Below, one piece after another: positions 47,592-59,474 of a stretch of 64,000 bases of DNA. The stretch lies in contig CM119263.1 in assembly GCA_051294375.1 (NCBI GenBank), positions 23,586,762-23,650,761 of the forward strand, written 5' to 3'. Source of the stretch: Paraspadella gotoi. Taxonomy: Eukaryota; Chaetognatha. Every line of letters begins with the position of its first letter. The first letter of the stretch is position 1. Position numbers and translations under genes: made by a program. The notes beneath the pieces are model-generated. The model saw only the letters and a program-made list of their open reading frames with translations, had not been told where the DNA came from and searched no databases.

Positions 47592-49678
47592 ATATAAACA
47601 CAAAGAGCACGCGACGTATTAGCCGCCGTGAGGAGAGAGAGAAGAGAGACAGAGTCAGAATTACGACGTGAGTTATTCGAGAAGAGCAGAACAGGAGCAG
47701 GATGAGCGCATTGTATTAGTTCATAGGAGCAGAAGGACGGGGAGGAGTGAGATCAGACGGAGAGAGAGAACGCACACAAGAGAGAGAGAAAGAGATGATG
47801 TAGAAAAAAAAGAGAGTATTAGTTAGAAGGAGCACCAACGATAGAAGATAAAGAGAAGAAAGAGAAATGATAACTGAAGTTATCTAACGCGAATTCTTAT
47901 ACATATTATAAAACTTTAAAATCATGTAATCCGTCCTTCGGGCTATCTAATAAGAGACCACATAGTAAAATAACGGTTTTACGAAAGTAAAATTAATACA
48001 TAATTCCATGCAAAGATCGCCACAATAGTTTTATCCCCTTTTAATAACACAATTTAATTCTTCTATAGTTAATTTAATAAACACAAAAAAATCTCTGTGT
48101 GCTATCAACATTCTAACTTCGACAATTTTAGTTTCGATGACTTCCAGAAGCACGATTCTTTGAGAAATCAGACAGATTTTCTGATTATATTATCCTCTAC
48201 GCTTCTCTATTTCGTCGAAAACGCTTTAATATTTGAATAATGTTGTCAATATATCTTATCATGAGATAGCTGGGCTAAGAGCACCATAGTCCGTAAAAAC
48301 CAAAGGCGTTAACATATTTAGGAGACAAAAACGCTTCATTACTATACCATAAAGGTCACACTGCGCTTCCATTTTACTAACATTCACCTCTCTCTCTCTC
48401 ATCTTCTCCTCTCTCTCCTCTCTCTCGTCGCCTTCCCGCTCTCCGTCCGCCCCGCAGTCCTACACACTCCGTCGTCTCGTCTCTTGCTCTCGTAAATTCT
48501 CTCTCGTCTCTCTCTCTCTCATGTATCTGCTCCTCAATACTATCCTCGCCATCATCCTCCTCCCATACATCTCTCCTCTCTCTCGCTCGTCTCTCTTCTC
48601 TTTCATCTCTCTCTCTTCCCTCTCTCCTCTCCTCTCTCTCTCCGTCTTACTCCTCTACTCATTCTTCATTCCTCTAAACCCGTCGTCTCTCTCCTCCTTT
48701 CACCCGTCCTCTCTCCTCCCTCTATCTCTTCCCTTTCATTCCACAACCTCCTCTCTCATCCTCTTTTCCCTCTCCCATCTCTTTTCTCAAATTTTTTAAT
48801 ATAAATATATCTCTACATCCTTCACAACTCTAACTTTCTTCCGACACTCTTTCCTTCATTTTTTTCTCCTCTTCCCGCAGTGCTCCGTTCTGTCCTAACA
48901 ATTCCGCCAAATCGCAGAGAGACGGTTCTTCCACTAAAGTCCAACATAATGATTTCTCAAAAAAAAATTTTTAGCCCGGCGGTATCACAAGATTTTTCTA
49001 TCATCTCTTGCGCTGGCTTGTAGAAAATCAGATTTCTTATATGTCCACCCAGTAATCTCTATTTTTTTCCCCCCCTGCTCTTCCTCATCTCTCTCTCTCT
49101 AACATTTCTCGAACGCCATTCTCGTCGTTATCTTGCGCAACTAACATAACAATTTAAATGTTAATTTTTTTCGAACGTCTCTGTAAAAAAGCGAAACGGG
49201 GCTTTCGTTCTCTGGTCGGCCTTTGCTAGATTGATACAAGGGATCTCTCTTTTCTTTCAAGTTTCGGAAATGCTATTTCTCTCCGTCCGGTCCTTCCTCT
49301 CTCTCTTCTCCTCCTCTTCCCATCGTCTCTCATCTCATCTCTCTCCCCTCTCTCCCCTCCTCTCGCTCCTCCTCCCTATCTTCCCCGTTCTCACTTGCTC
49401 TCACTTCCTCATCTCCTCCTCGATCGTTTCTCTCCTGCTCTCCCTCATCTTCCTCCTCTCCCTCTCTCTCTTCTCTCCTCCTTCTCTTCCTCTCCTCTAC
49501 CTTCTCTCTTCCCCTTCTCTCTCTCCCCCCCCTCTCTTCAACTGCACTCTGTGTTCTCTCCTCTCCGCCTCTCTCCTCCTAACGTGGTACGCACGCACTT
49601 CAAAAAATATATCAATACTTTTTCGAATTGATAATCGGCAGGAAAAAGATAAAGGATTGCTTTACAAAGGGTGTTGCA
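47592..49678 (+). repeat. Exact 2,087-bp direct repeat, copy 2
   Basis: Identical to 41,948-44,034. It terminates at a 25-N gap (49,679-49,703), after which the clean counterpart of 44,035 onward begins. Confidence 0.96.
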
Positions 49679-50409
49679 NNNNNNNNNNNNNNNNNNNNNN
49701 NNNACAAATTGCAAATTCGTTAATTAGACTAAAAACACAGGAGACTCGTGAAATACGGGGGAGACAGGTGGGCGTGGCAGGTGGACGTGGCAGGTGGACG
49801 TGGCATGGGCGATGGAAGAGACTTTTAAGAAATAACTGAAAACTATTTCGATAGTTTGGTGATATGACACGAGATTTAAAATTATAAATTGGGTAAAAAT
49901 AGACACATTGAAATTATTGCTCTCTGCTTTGACGTTTTTCTAAGAATGCTTGCAGGCTCGCAGGCTTGAAAAGAGTGTTTTCTTACAATAAAAATAATCA
50001 CGCCTCATATAAAATGTTAATTATTAAACGATCTGCTGACTAACTTAATTTTGAACCATTTTTTAACTAATGAATGCTAATTAAATTTGAAGAATAATAA
50101 TTACATTTTTTTTTCGAAATTCCCCTTACTTTCCCTATAGAATTTATCAGTAACGAAAAAAGAAAATAGTATAAGTTTTCTATGGAGCCTTAGAGTGAGT
50201 ACGATCGTGCGCACGTACCAGATGATCCAGATGGCGCTCCCGAAATACTCTCACACAAAAAAAAAAACCTCGAAATACGAAAAAATTCAGACAGCTGCAG
50301 CAGTCTGCCGTCACTGCTGCGTCGGCGGCGGCTGCGTTGGGCGCGGCGGCGGTCGACAATGTCGTTCCGTGTCATCTCCGGGAATTGATGACTCCTCGCT
50401 CCTCATTGA

Positions 50410-50601
50410 ATTTTCGAGGGAAAGGAAGGAAAAAGAGATGACAGGAAAAAAACGAGGACGACGACGACGACGACAGCATCGGACAATGGCGGCGGCGACA
50501 TCAATCTGTCCTCAAGAATTGATGAAGATGATATCGACATCAACGCTGGCTACGATTACGACCACATGAGCGAATGGACGGAAGGACGAAGTTTCATGTG
50601 A
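50410..50601 (+). CDS. Weak candidate terminal exon, acidic tail
   Basis: Open for 63 codons after an in-frame TGA at 50,407, ending at TGA 50,599-50,601. The last part reads DINLSSRIDEDDIDINAG and then YDYDHMSEWTEGRSFM, an acidic, Tyr-containing, non-repetitive tail that looks more protein-like than neighbouring frames. The first part is Lys/Thr-rich and comes from a GAC repeat, so any true exon would start within it. No convincing acceptor is visible and the family is unknown. The frame is broken in the noisy copy (about 44,930-45,040). Confidence 0.22.
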   Translation: MFEGKEGKRDDRKKTRTTTTTTASDNGGGDINLSSRIDEDDIDINAGYDYDHMSEWTEGRSFM

Positions 50602-50606
50602 CGTCA
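50599..50606 (+). promoter_or_regulatory. Perfect CRE palindrome TGACGTCA
   Basis: Full consensus CREB/ATF binding site. It overlaps the stop of the weak exon candidate at 50,410-50,601. One octamer is expected by chance about every 65 kb, so the motif alone is weak evidence. Confidence 0.25.
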
Positions 50607-51000
50607 TCAAGAAGTTTAAAAGCGGGAATTAGGAACGATCGAATGTTTAAGTATTTAGAGACATAGGACAAATTTAAGTCCGTTTTAGAAAGAATTTTAT
50701 TTTATTATATAACGACGCCGTGAATACCGACGAAACCTTTAATCATGAAGAAATGAGAAGAGCCCAGATTCCGCGACGCGCTTTGCTCAAACTTCGAGGA
50801 CGCCAGAGAGAAGGGCCCTTCCGTTGTTGACGTTATATCTGCCTCGTTGCAAGCGAAGGACGATTTCAAAAAAAAGAAAATCTCTCTTCTGTTTCGACTT
50901 TCGAATCTGCAGATTGCGGTATTTTATCTTTCCCCGAATTGTTGCTTCCATTTACGTTTCGTCATTCTTTCGATTTTCTCTTCGTGTGTTATTGTGTCAA

Positions 51001-51037
<37 letters not shown>
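51001..51037 (+). repeat. (GTC)n microsatellite
   Basis: About twelve uninterrupted CGT/GTC triplets. In the noisy copy (about 45,505-45,540) the array is interrupted. Confidence 0.95.
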
Positions 51038-51040
<3 letters not shown>

Positions 51041-52078
51041 TCCGTCGTCGTTTTTGCTGTCGTCGCCGTTTTTCAACCGTCACGTTTGTTATTTCCCTAA
51101 TTTTTTTTATTTTCATTCGGTCGGTAATGATTTTTTTCCTGAAATTAGTGTAAAGCGTTCGTGCACCCAATTACGATTTTCATGAAAACGCTACCCTCCT
51201 CTTCTCCATATCACTATTAATTCTATCCTACAAATCACCAGTTCTCCTCTCCCCCTTTTCCATAACCCATCCCACCCTCGCGTCCAAATCTTTCAAAAAT
51301 CTGGACATTTACGTCGCGAGTTGTTTGTTGACCGAATGCGTCATCCAGCCCGCGGTTCGACCTTCCTCTATTCTTCAAAAAATTTTGCAGCGTTTCACTT
51401 TATTATCGCAAACCTTGTCCGGCCATATCCGGCTAGCAAGCTCAATTTGCAACGTACTGATAAGTCTTTACTATTAAAGCTTTCGTTAAAAAAAAAAAAA
51501 ACAACAAACAAAATGTTGTTTATTTGTTAGGATTCATTCCCTGCCCAACACCTCGGGTCTTCTCGGTCTAATTTTCCCTCGTTTTCCCATTAACGTCGCT
51601 CCTCTTCTCCCGATAACACCGAACGCCCTCTTAAGTTATGACTTTTTAATCCGCGATCACGAGTCGCCGTTAAGCATCGTCTCTCTTTCTATCCCCGTTC
51701 TTTTTCTCTTTCTATCTTCCCTTTTCATATCTCTCAATCTCTCTCCTCTTTCCCTCTCCCTCACGACTATCTTGGCATTAGAGAAGAAATCATTTGTGAC
51801 GCTGACTTTTTCACATTTAACCAATCANNNNNNNNNNNNNNNNNNNNNNNNNNNNNNNNNNNNNNNNNNNNNNNNNNNNNNNNNNNNNNNNNNNNNNNNN
51901 NNNNNNNNNNNNNNNNNNNNNNNNNNNNNNNNNNNNNNNNNNNNNNNNNNNNNNNNNNNNNNNNNNNNNNNNNNNNNNNNNNNNNNNNNNNNNNNNNNNN
52001 NNNNNNNNNNNNNNNNNNNNNNNNNNNNNNNNNNNNNNNNNNNNNNNNNNNNNNNNNNNNNNNNNNNNNNNNNNNNNN

Positions 52079-52640
52079 CCCTCCCCCTCCCTCCCCCTCC
52101 CAAAGTCATTACGTTGTTGTGCCTTACCTTCCTCATCGGCGCATTCCACGTTGGAATCCTTCGGTAATAAATCAATGAAAATCTACGGTTCACATCTTCT
52201 GCGAGTCGCGGCACCAGATATCCACGACGCCGCCGCCTCCCGCCGCCGCGCAGCCGCAGCCCCTGCCGCCGCAACCCTTTCCTCCCTCGCGCCCGCTGCG
52301 GCAGAGTTCGATATCCCTCTCATTCCCGCGCGCCAAATTTGATAAATGACGGATCGCGCCATCGCAGGTGTCCGCTCGGCAAGAGCGCGCCAGCGTGCTC
52401 CGGGAGGGGGTGAGTCGAGAAGCGAGGAGGTGAGAAGCGAGGCTGCGCCGCTGAGGGCTGACGAGGAAAGTGTGTTCTCGTTTTATCAGGGCTCCTCCTT
52501 TTAATCAGGCCTTCTTTTCCCCAATGACTTTTTCCAATCCGCTCAATCCCTCTCTTCTCGTCACTTGGCTTCTTTGTTTCCATCATCATTTTGTCAACCT
52601 CAGCTATGAGCTCAGTGAGAAACTTAACTCTCATTGCATT
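52079..52640. other. CpG-rich patch; possible promoter or first exon
   Basis: C-rich lead-in, then GC-rich sequence with many CG dinucleotides at about 52,200-52,450, grading into AT-rich DNA. Ala-rich short frames exist but have no support. Confidence 0.3.
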
Positions 52641-54279
52641 TTGTAGTATGGAAGTACAAGATTACTTATTTTACCATCATTTTAAAGTGGATTTTTTTTT
52701 TTAAATTAAAAAAATATAGTGTGGGAGCATCAACACGCGACCTCATCAGATCATCTCTCCATAGTTTATAATTTCAAAAATTAATAAACTTTTGTTAATA
52801 AAAGAAATACTTCAAATTAACTTTAATGATTATTATCCTTTTTGTTTATTCCAAAGATTTTTAAAGCCATACAGTAAAACAAGGATTTAAGCCACAGGAA
52901 AAACACAATGATGTAAAAATTAATATAAAAATATACTGGCCATCGTTAACGAATTCATATCAAGTAATACTTTATGAAAAATGAAAAACCCTTAGCAGCA
53001 ATATCTTAATTATTCGAATATCTCAATCTGAAAACGCGATTAACTTTGTAAGTGTGGTCGAGCCCAAGAAAGATTGTGGACGGAGGTTCCTTCTTCGCTG
53101 ATAACCGCGATCGTGAATTACTGTCTTATCGTCTCCTGACGGGAAAATGGGACGAGAACAAATCGAAATACTGATGAGTTGACCTCAAAAACTATGAACG
53201 AAGATCGAAGCACAATGACGAACGGGGAAGATTAAGAGTTTCAATAAATACTCCTTAGCGGTGTATCTCCGGTAAATTCCGATGTGATGTGTCCCTAAAA
53301 TTTGAGGTCTGCAATCGTCACAATATTGGCTAGGTTGATACAGGACTGATCTTGCAATCTTTTGCAAGAGCAGACGAGCAGATAACCTGGAGCGAGATTA
53401 TTTAAAGGAGTTTATTAGGCGACGGCGCGAGGATTTGTGAAAACGCCGTCATGTGATTCTTTCGATATGGGGAGAACGGTGCTTTTAAAATTGGAGAACC
53501 GTTCATCTCAAATGAGAGACCGTTGATTCTAAAATGGGAGAACGACGAGTTCTTAAACCGATATTTATTTTAACTAAATTCAAATTAATTTAAGGTTATT
53601 CTTTATAGAATAAACTGGATATAGGGGAAAGGGGTAAAAAAGTAAACTGTAAACTCGATGAATTAAAATTGAATGACTTAGGAAATGAGAGAGTGAGAGA
53701 ATGAGTGTCTGTTGCGAATGACTCTTCCGAGATGAATGAACGCGCCGGACGCAAGCGGCGCTCAAGTCCGCGGATGCGAAGGTTAATGAAGTTTTGGTCA
53801 AACGCGGATCAGCGACGCGTGGAATCGGACCATCGTCGGCACGAGGCGACGGTGCGCATCAGTAAGAAAGGGCGTTGAGGATCTCGTGATGTCGCATACA
53901 ATGTGACCGAGGAAGGAATTAAATTTAAGTTATGATGCCAGATGCAAGTAATAATAGTAATCTTTTAAGAAGTGCTGATGTTGAAAAAGTGTAAACCGAT
54001 GTAATCCGAATAAATAACCCTTTCGTTAAAATAAGAGTTGAAGTTAAGTTAAATTAAAATCTCCAGTCTTTAAACAAACTCAACTGTAATTCGAGATTCG
54101 CCTCGCTGAGACGTCGAACGTCGTTCAATCTCAGCTGAATATCGGATTATTTTTTTTTAAATTATAAACTTAATGTGAAATTATTATAAAATCGGATTAA
54201 AATCGAGTTGTCGATCTCGATTTCTCTTTTATCGCACGTCGTCTTGGTTGCAAACCCAAACGAGACACTCCTCCCAGCA

Positions 54280-54280
<1 letters not shown>
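52641..54280. other. Unassigned unduplicated stretch
   Basis: No supported gene. A loose repetition of a 'gagaaccgtt'-like phrase occurs three to four times at about 53,468-53,550, roughly 30-35 bp apart. Possibly transposon-derived, but no diagnostic motif is seen. Confidence 0.3.
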
Positions 54281-54334
<54 letters not shown>

Positions 54335-54382
54335 CTCTCTCGTCTTTCTCTCTCTCTCTTCTCTCCTCCTCTCTCTCTCTCT
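54281..54382 (+). repeat. (TC)n microsatellite
   Basis: Compound TC tract with a perfect core of about 48 bp. Confidence 0.95.
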
Positions 54383-54419
54383 CAATTTTGAAACGAAACG
54401 AAAAAAAAAAAAAAAAATT

Positions 54420-55863
54420 CAATCAAATTTTTCTTATCAATTCTCCAGATTCACTATACAGCTTTTATTCAGACGCTCCCCTTTCCCGTCTTAACCGTCT
54501 TCGAACTCACCTCCCGCTCTTAGACAAACACTTACCATCCTTCGCCGCAAACAGCCCGAAAGATCGGCGCGGCAAGCTGGCCGGCCGCGGAAACGGCGTC
54601 TTCGGATTTTCCCTTCGAACTTGTCAATCTTGGATGAATATGATTGCAGATATGAAACAGAAACAGAATACTAACCGGCGCGACGTCTTGTGTATGGGCG
54701 AACAGTCAGGAGAGGAAAAGGGAAGACGAAAGTAAAGAAAAATAAAGGCAGAAGAAAAGAAAAAATTTCAATTATCGGCGCAACAGCCGGTTGCCTGTGT
54801 GCCATTGGATGGGGCATCTTCCATGTTGCTTATGGGCGGTTGCCGACCACTCAGTGACGCCTCAGTGCACTGCGCGGTTAAACCCCTAGACCGGTTCTCC
54901 GCTTTGGCCCAACGCAGCAGGGAAGTCGTCTAGAGACTGTGGATGAACACTACCGCCTGGGATGGTGTGTTCCCCCCCTCTGAGGCCAAGGATTTGGCTG
55001 ACGGATGGTGATGTGAGCGAGTAAATAATACCAGCCACACAATCAATTAAAATTTTAACAAATATACGTAGAATTCCTTTTTTTTTTAGAGACATCCCCA
55101 AACGGGAATAAAAACGCGTATACACTTACAATCAATGAATGTGCTTCACATACGGACCAGCTTGTATATTATCCATGCGACATTAATGTAAGCTTTTAGT
55201 TTAAATTTTGTTACGTTAAGTCACATCTAAACCGTTGCACTCAAAGTAACATTGCCGACAAAAAGGAGCACAACGACCATTAGAGGAAAAAGATAAGAAC
55301 GTAAAAGACACGTATGGGGAAAGGAATGGAGGAAAGAGGAAGTTGGACAGATATTGGAGGAGTTCTGTGGAAGGAAGAGGAGGCGAGCGGCGGTGTGGCG
55401 GAAGGTGGAGAAGGGTAAGTTATTTGAACCAAGTATAAAACAAAAAGAGAAGACCAGCGTGACAACTAGTCGGAACAGGGGAAGGTTTCATCACTGATAC
55501 GGCGTATAATCGCGTAGGGCGGAACGCGGTTTGATCTGTATTTGTCACTACGCAGGCGCATAAACTCCTTCCGAAAGCTAGAATTTTTTTGGAGGGAAAC
55601 CCGCGCCGCAGTCCGACCAATCTTTCGAAAACGGAATATTTCTATTCTTTCTTTTTTTTCTTCCCCTTTTTTTTTGAGTCTCAAAAGTCGAATTAGATCC
55701 CGGTGTATTAACTTTTCCGAACAACCGCTTTTTGCTCTTCGTATGCACAGAATTTTTTTGAATCGCAGTCCTTAAATAATATTAATTGAAGGTTGAAAAA
55801 TAAATAATAAAAAATAAAACTTTTATCCCTCTCATGTTAGGCAGATTTACAAAAAAAACAACC
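54420..55863 (+). repeat. Noisy direct copy of 55,889-57,290
   Basis: Collinear with the following segment from the first bases to the A/T-rich end, with scattered indels, and separated from it only by a 25-N gap. It looks like a tandem duplication, but the difference pattern is random noise. Confidence 0.88.
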
Positions 55864-56000
55864 NNNNNNNNNNNNNNNNNNNNNNNNNTCAATCAAAGAT
55901 TTTTCTTTCAATTCTCCAGATTCACTATCGCTTTTATCAGACTCCCCTTCCCGTCTTTAACCGTCTTCGAACTCACCTCCCCTCTTAGACAAACACTTAC

Positions 56001-56079
56001 CATCCCTCTCGCCGCAGCCGAATCGGCGCGGCAGCTGCGGCGGCGGAACGGCGTCTCTCGATTTCCCTTCGACTGTCAT
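56001..56079 (-). CDS. Candidate first coding exon (26 codons)
   Basis: On the minus strand ATG at 56,079, in good context (CCCAAGATGACA), opens a frame reading MTVEGKSRDAVPPPQLPRRF and six more residues. A near-consensus donor (GATG|GTAAGTG) follows at 56,001/56,000, leaving phase 1. The downstream exon would lie below 55,889, beyond the gap. The exon is GC-rich compared with its flank. A competing plus-strand frame exists at 56,214-56,459. The same donor survives in the noisy copy near 54,535. Confidence 0.35.
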
Positions 56080-56213
56080 CTTGGGATGAATATTTGAGAT
56101 ATTGAACAGAACAGCAAATACTAAACCGGCGACGTCTTGTGTATGGGCGACAGTCAGGAGGGAAAAGGGAAGACGAAAAGTAAAGAAAATAAAGGCGGAA
56201 AGAAAAGGAAAAA

Positions 56214-56459
56214 ATGTTCAATTATGGCAACAGCCGGGTTGCCTGTGTGCCATTGGATGGGGCATCTCCAATGTTTGCTTATGGGCGGCTTAGCCGACCA
56301 CTCAGTGACGCCTCCAGTGCACTGGCGCGGTTACCCCTAGGACGGTTCTCTCGCTTTGGCCCAACGCAGAGGGAAGTCGTTAGGACTGTGGATGAACACT
56401 ACCGCCTGGGATGGTGTGTTCCCCCCTCTGAGGCCAAGGATTTGGCTGACGGATGGTGA
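56214..56459 (+). CDS. Weak candidate small ORF or exon (81 aa)
   Basis: Plus-strand frame from ATG 56,214 to TGA at 56,457-56,459, immediately after an in-frame TAA. An internal acceptor-like AG (ggcaacag) could make the part from VACVPLDGASPMFAYGRL onward an exon. Composition is protein-like and not repetitive (later part GRFSRFGPTQREVVRTVDE), but I recognise no family. The frame is broken in the noisy copy at about 54,780-55,010. Confidence 0.3.
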   Translation: MFNYGNSRVACVPLDGASPMFAYGRLSRPLSDASSALARLPLGRFSRFGPTQREVVRTVDEHYRLGWCVPPSEAKDLADGW

Positions 56460-57290
56460 ATGTGAGGCGAGTAAATAATACCAGCCACACAATCAATTAA
56501 AATTTTAACAATATACGTAGAATTCCTTTTTTTTTTTTAGAGAATCCCAAACGGATAAAAACGCGTATAACTTACAATCAATGATGTGCTTTATACGGAC
56601 CAGTTGTAATTATTATGCGAGATTGTGTAAGCTTTAGTTTTATTTTGTTATGTTTAAGTAACATCTAACGTTGCCTCAAAGTTAACATTGCCGACAAAAA
56701 GGAGCACAAGACATTAGAGGAAAAAGAATAAGACGTAAAAGAACGACGTATGGGGAAAGGGATGGAGGAAAGAGGAAGTTGACAGATATTGGAGGAGTTT
56801 GTGGGAAGGAAGAGGAGGCGGCGGCGGTGTGGCGGAGGTGGAGAAGGGTAAGTTTTTGAACAAGTATAAAACAAAAAGAGGAAGCCATGCCGTGACACTA
56901 GTCGGAGCGAGGGGAAGGTTTCACTGATACGGGGTATAAATCGCGGTAGGGCGGACGCGGTTTGATCTGTATTGTACTACGCAGGCGCATAACTCCTTCG
57001 AAGGCTTAGAATTTTTTTGGGAGGGGAACCCGCGCCGCAGTCCGCCATCTTTTCGAACGGATATTTCTTTCTTTCTTTTTTTTTCCCCTTTTTTTTTTTT
57101 GAGTCTCAAAAGTCGAATAGATTCCCGGGTGTATCTAACGTTTTCCGATCACCGCTTTTTGCTCTTCGTTAATGCACAGATTTTTTTGAATTCCGTGTCC
57201 TTATTATATTTTTTGTAAGGTTGAAATAAATAATAAAATAAAATAAAACGTTTTATCCCTTCTCATTGTTAGGCAGGAGTTTACAAAAAC

Positions 57291-58110
57291 ACCCCTTGCA
57301 GGGAGTCGGTTAAAACATTTTTAACCTTGCAATATGCGTATTTCAGTAGAAGTACTAAATTTGTTAGATCGACTAAAAAATAGAACGCACGGACTGATGA
57401 AAACACGAAGAGAATGTTAAAAAAAGATTTTAAAACGAATCTCTCTTTCCCGTTTACCACACTGCTTTGTCAGGACATCTCTCCCCTCCCCCCCATTTCC
57501 TCGCCCTCCCCTCCTTTCCTCCTCCTCNNNNNNNNNNNNNNNNNNNNNNNNNNNNNNNNNNNNNNNNNNNNNNNNNNNNNNNNNNNNNNNNNNNNNNNNN
57601 NNNNNNNNNNNNNNNNNNNNNNNNNNNNNNNNNNNNNNNNNNNNNNNNNNNNNNNNNNNNNNNNNNNNNNNNNNNNNNNNNNNNNNNNNNNNNNNNNNNN
57701 NNNNNNNNNNNNNNNNNNNNNNNNNNNNNNNNNNNNNNNNNNNNNNNNNNNNNNNNNNNNNNNNNNNNNNNNNNNNNNNNNNNNNNNNNNNNNNNNCGCC
57801 GTGGCGGCTGCGGCGTCGGCAGAACGTGGACTGGGTGGCGATGAGATTGGATTTTTTTCGAGTCGGGTTGAGCGGGCGAGGATGGGATTGTTGGTAGAGA
57901 GAATTTGTTAGTGGACCGGTAATGAATTCTTTGAGAACTTTTAGAGCGACGTTAGTTTAGAGAAAGACGAAGAAAGGAAATTAAAAAAAAACAATGTTTG
58001 GAAAGAAGTGAAGAGATTGACTTATGAACTGTGAATGACTAAATGCGAGAATGACAAATGCGAAGTGGGGAATAAAACCAATATCTTGACTCGCCTGGCT
58101 GGAGCAGACT
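57291..58110. other. Noncoding stretch with a gap
   Basis: Includes the gap 57,528-57,796, flanked on the left by C/T-rich sequence and on the right by a short GC-rich patch. No supported gene. Confidence 0.45.
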
Positions 58111-58202
58111 GATAGAATAGAATGGAATAGAATAGAATAGAATAGAATAGAATAGAATAGAATAGAATAGAATAGAATAGAATAGAATAGAATAGAATAG
58201 AG
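58111..58202 (+). repeat. (AATAG)n pentanucleotide satellite, about 18 copies
   Basis: Nearly perfect tandem AATAG units (one early variant, AATGG). It creates artificial 'YSILFYSILF' frames on the minus strand. Confidence 0.97.
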
Positions 58203-58350
58203 AAAAGGGCGAAGGCTTCTCAAAAAGATGGCGATGGGGAGAGATCGGTAAGTAAAAAATCATGGGTGAGGTCGAAGCAGGAATCGGACAGACCAATTCT
58301 CTCCTGGGAACCAACTAAAACCAACNNNNNNNNNNNNNNNNNNNNNNNNN

Positions 58351-59474
58351 AGTAGGCGGATCGGACGTTCAAGAGAAGAGGAGAGGAGAGGAGAGAGACG
58401 GAGAGGAGAGAGAGAGAGAGAGAAGAGAGAGGAAGAGAGAGAGAAGAGCATATACGGGGATTCGAAGATGCATGTCAAGAGTCCGGAACGTGACTTGACA
58501 TGACGCGCGGAGCGCCTCCGTTTCATGTTCGGTTTAGTCGGTTCGGCCTTTGGACAACGTCTCTTACGTAGATATGTAATCTAGTTTTTCTCATCGCATT
58601 CAAATATCTCTCATAGCCCTCGTCTGTCCTCCTCGTCATTCTCTCTCTCTCTATCTCCGAGAGCCTTCCTCTTCTCTACTCCTCCGCGCTTCTCCTCGTC
58701 GCGTCTCTCTCCTCGGCGTCGTTCCTCTCAATCTCCTCTCTCACATCTCTCTCTCCTCTCTCTCTCCTCTCTCTCTCTCTCTCCTCTCTCTGTTCTCGCT
58801 ATTTACTGGCACGAGTATCAATTTGCGCTGAAAAGGGACAGGGGAGGCGCCTTTATTTTTCTTTCTTTTTCTCTTTTCTTCCTCTTTCTATCTTCTATCT
58901 TTTTTCTTAACAAATCTATTTTCCGTATTTATATTTTGCTTCCTTTTACATAGTCTTTAACAATGATAGAATTTTGTGATAATAAAAATTAAAGGTATTT
59001 ATGTTGTATTTTATTTGTGAGAGATCTGAGACATTGTGTACAATGTGTACATACATTAGAATAATAATCAGAGTCGGGTCGAAGATCGGAAACCAGGATG
59101 TGCTGCGATGGAAAGGCTCGCAAATGACGATGGTAATCCTCTTTCCTGGCAACTTTTGTCGCTTGCAATTTTAAGATCGTCAATAGTGGCAGATGGAAGT
59201 GTCGGCCGCAACGGGGATGCATCAAAGATTCCGGGGCGTTGTCAACTTAATAAACAATGACAATGGTATGATTGGAATCCCTATGACAACGGCCTTTCTG
59301 GCATCAAAGGGCGACGGGTCGATTGAGACAAATCCCCTTCAGAGACATGCGATCCGCTTCGACGCGACAGGAAACGGTGATGCTAACGGTGATGGGAAAG
59401 AGTGAGAAATTGTCAAAGTTAATTAGAAAATTTCAATTATTTTTTATATAGAAGAAGTAGTAGTAGTAGTAGTA
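58351..59474. other. Noncoding stretch with GA/TC blocks
   Basis: GA block at about 58,371-58,450, TC blocks at about 58,640-58,795, and a short (AGT)n run at about 59,455-59,474. No gene recognised. Confidence 0.5.

Larger units (their letters stand above)
49704..51827 (+). other. Clean stretch with GTC repeat and one weak exon candidate
   Basis: Clean version of 44,035-46,518. It includes a GTC microsatellite at 51,001-51,037 and an A-run at about 51,487-51,501. Apart from the weak open frame at 50,410-50,601, I see no gene. Confidence 0.6.

Noticed and set aside
42877-49839. Identical ORF pairs (42,877/48,521 and 43,587/49,231) as a duplicated gene family
   Set aside because: They are pyrimidine-rich Ser/Leu/Pro frames inside the exact 2,087-bp repeat, with no domain; the pairing comes from the sequence duplication.
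58111-58202. CRISPR-like or telomeric array
   Set aside because: Uninterrupted pentamer without spacers, and not a known arthropod telomere unit such as TTAGG.
59193-59405. 70-codon plus-strand ORF with EF-hand-like Asp/Gly/Asn residues near its end
   Set aside because: The DATGNGDANGDG stretch comes from a short local repeat and lacks the spacing and hydrophobic positions of an EF hand.
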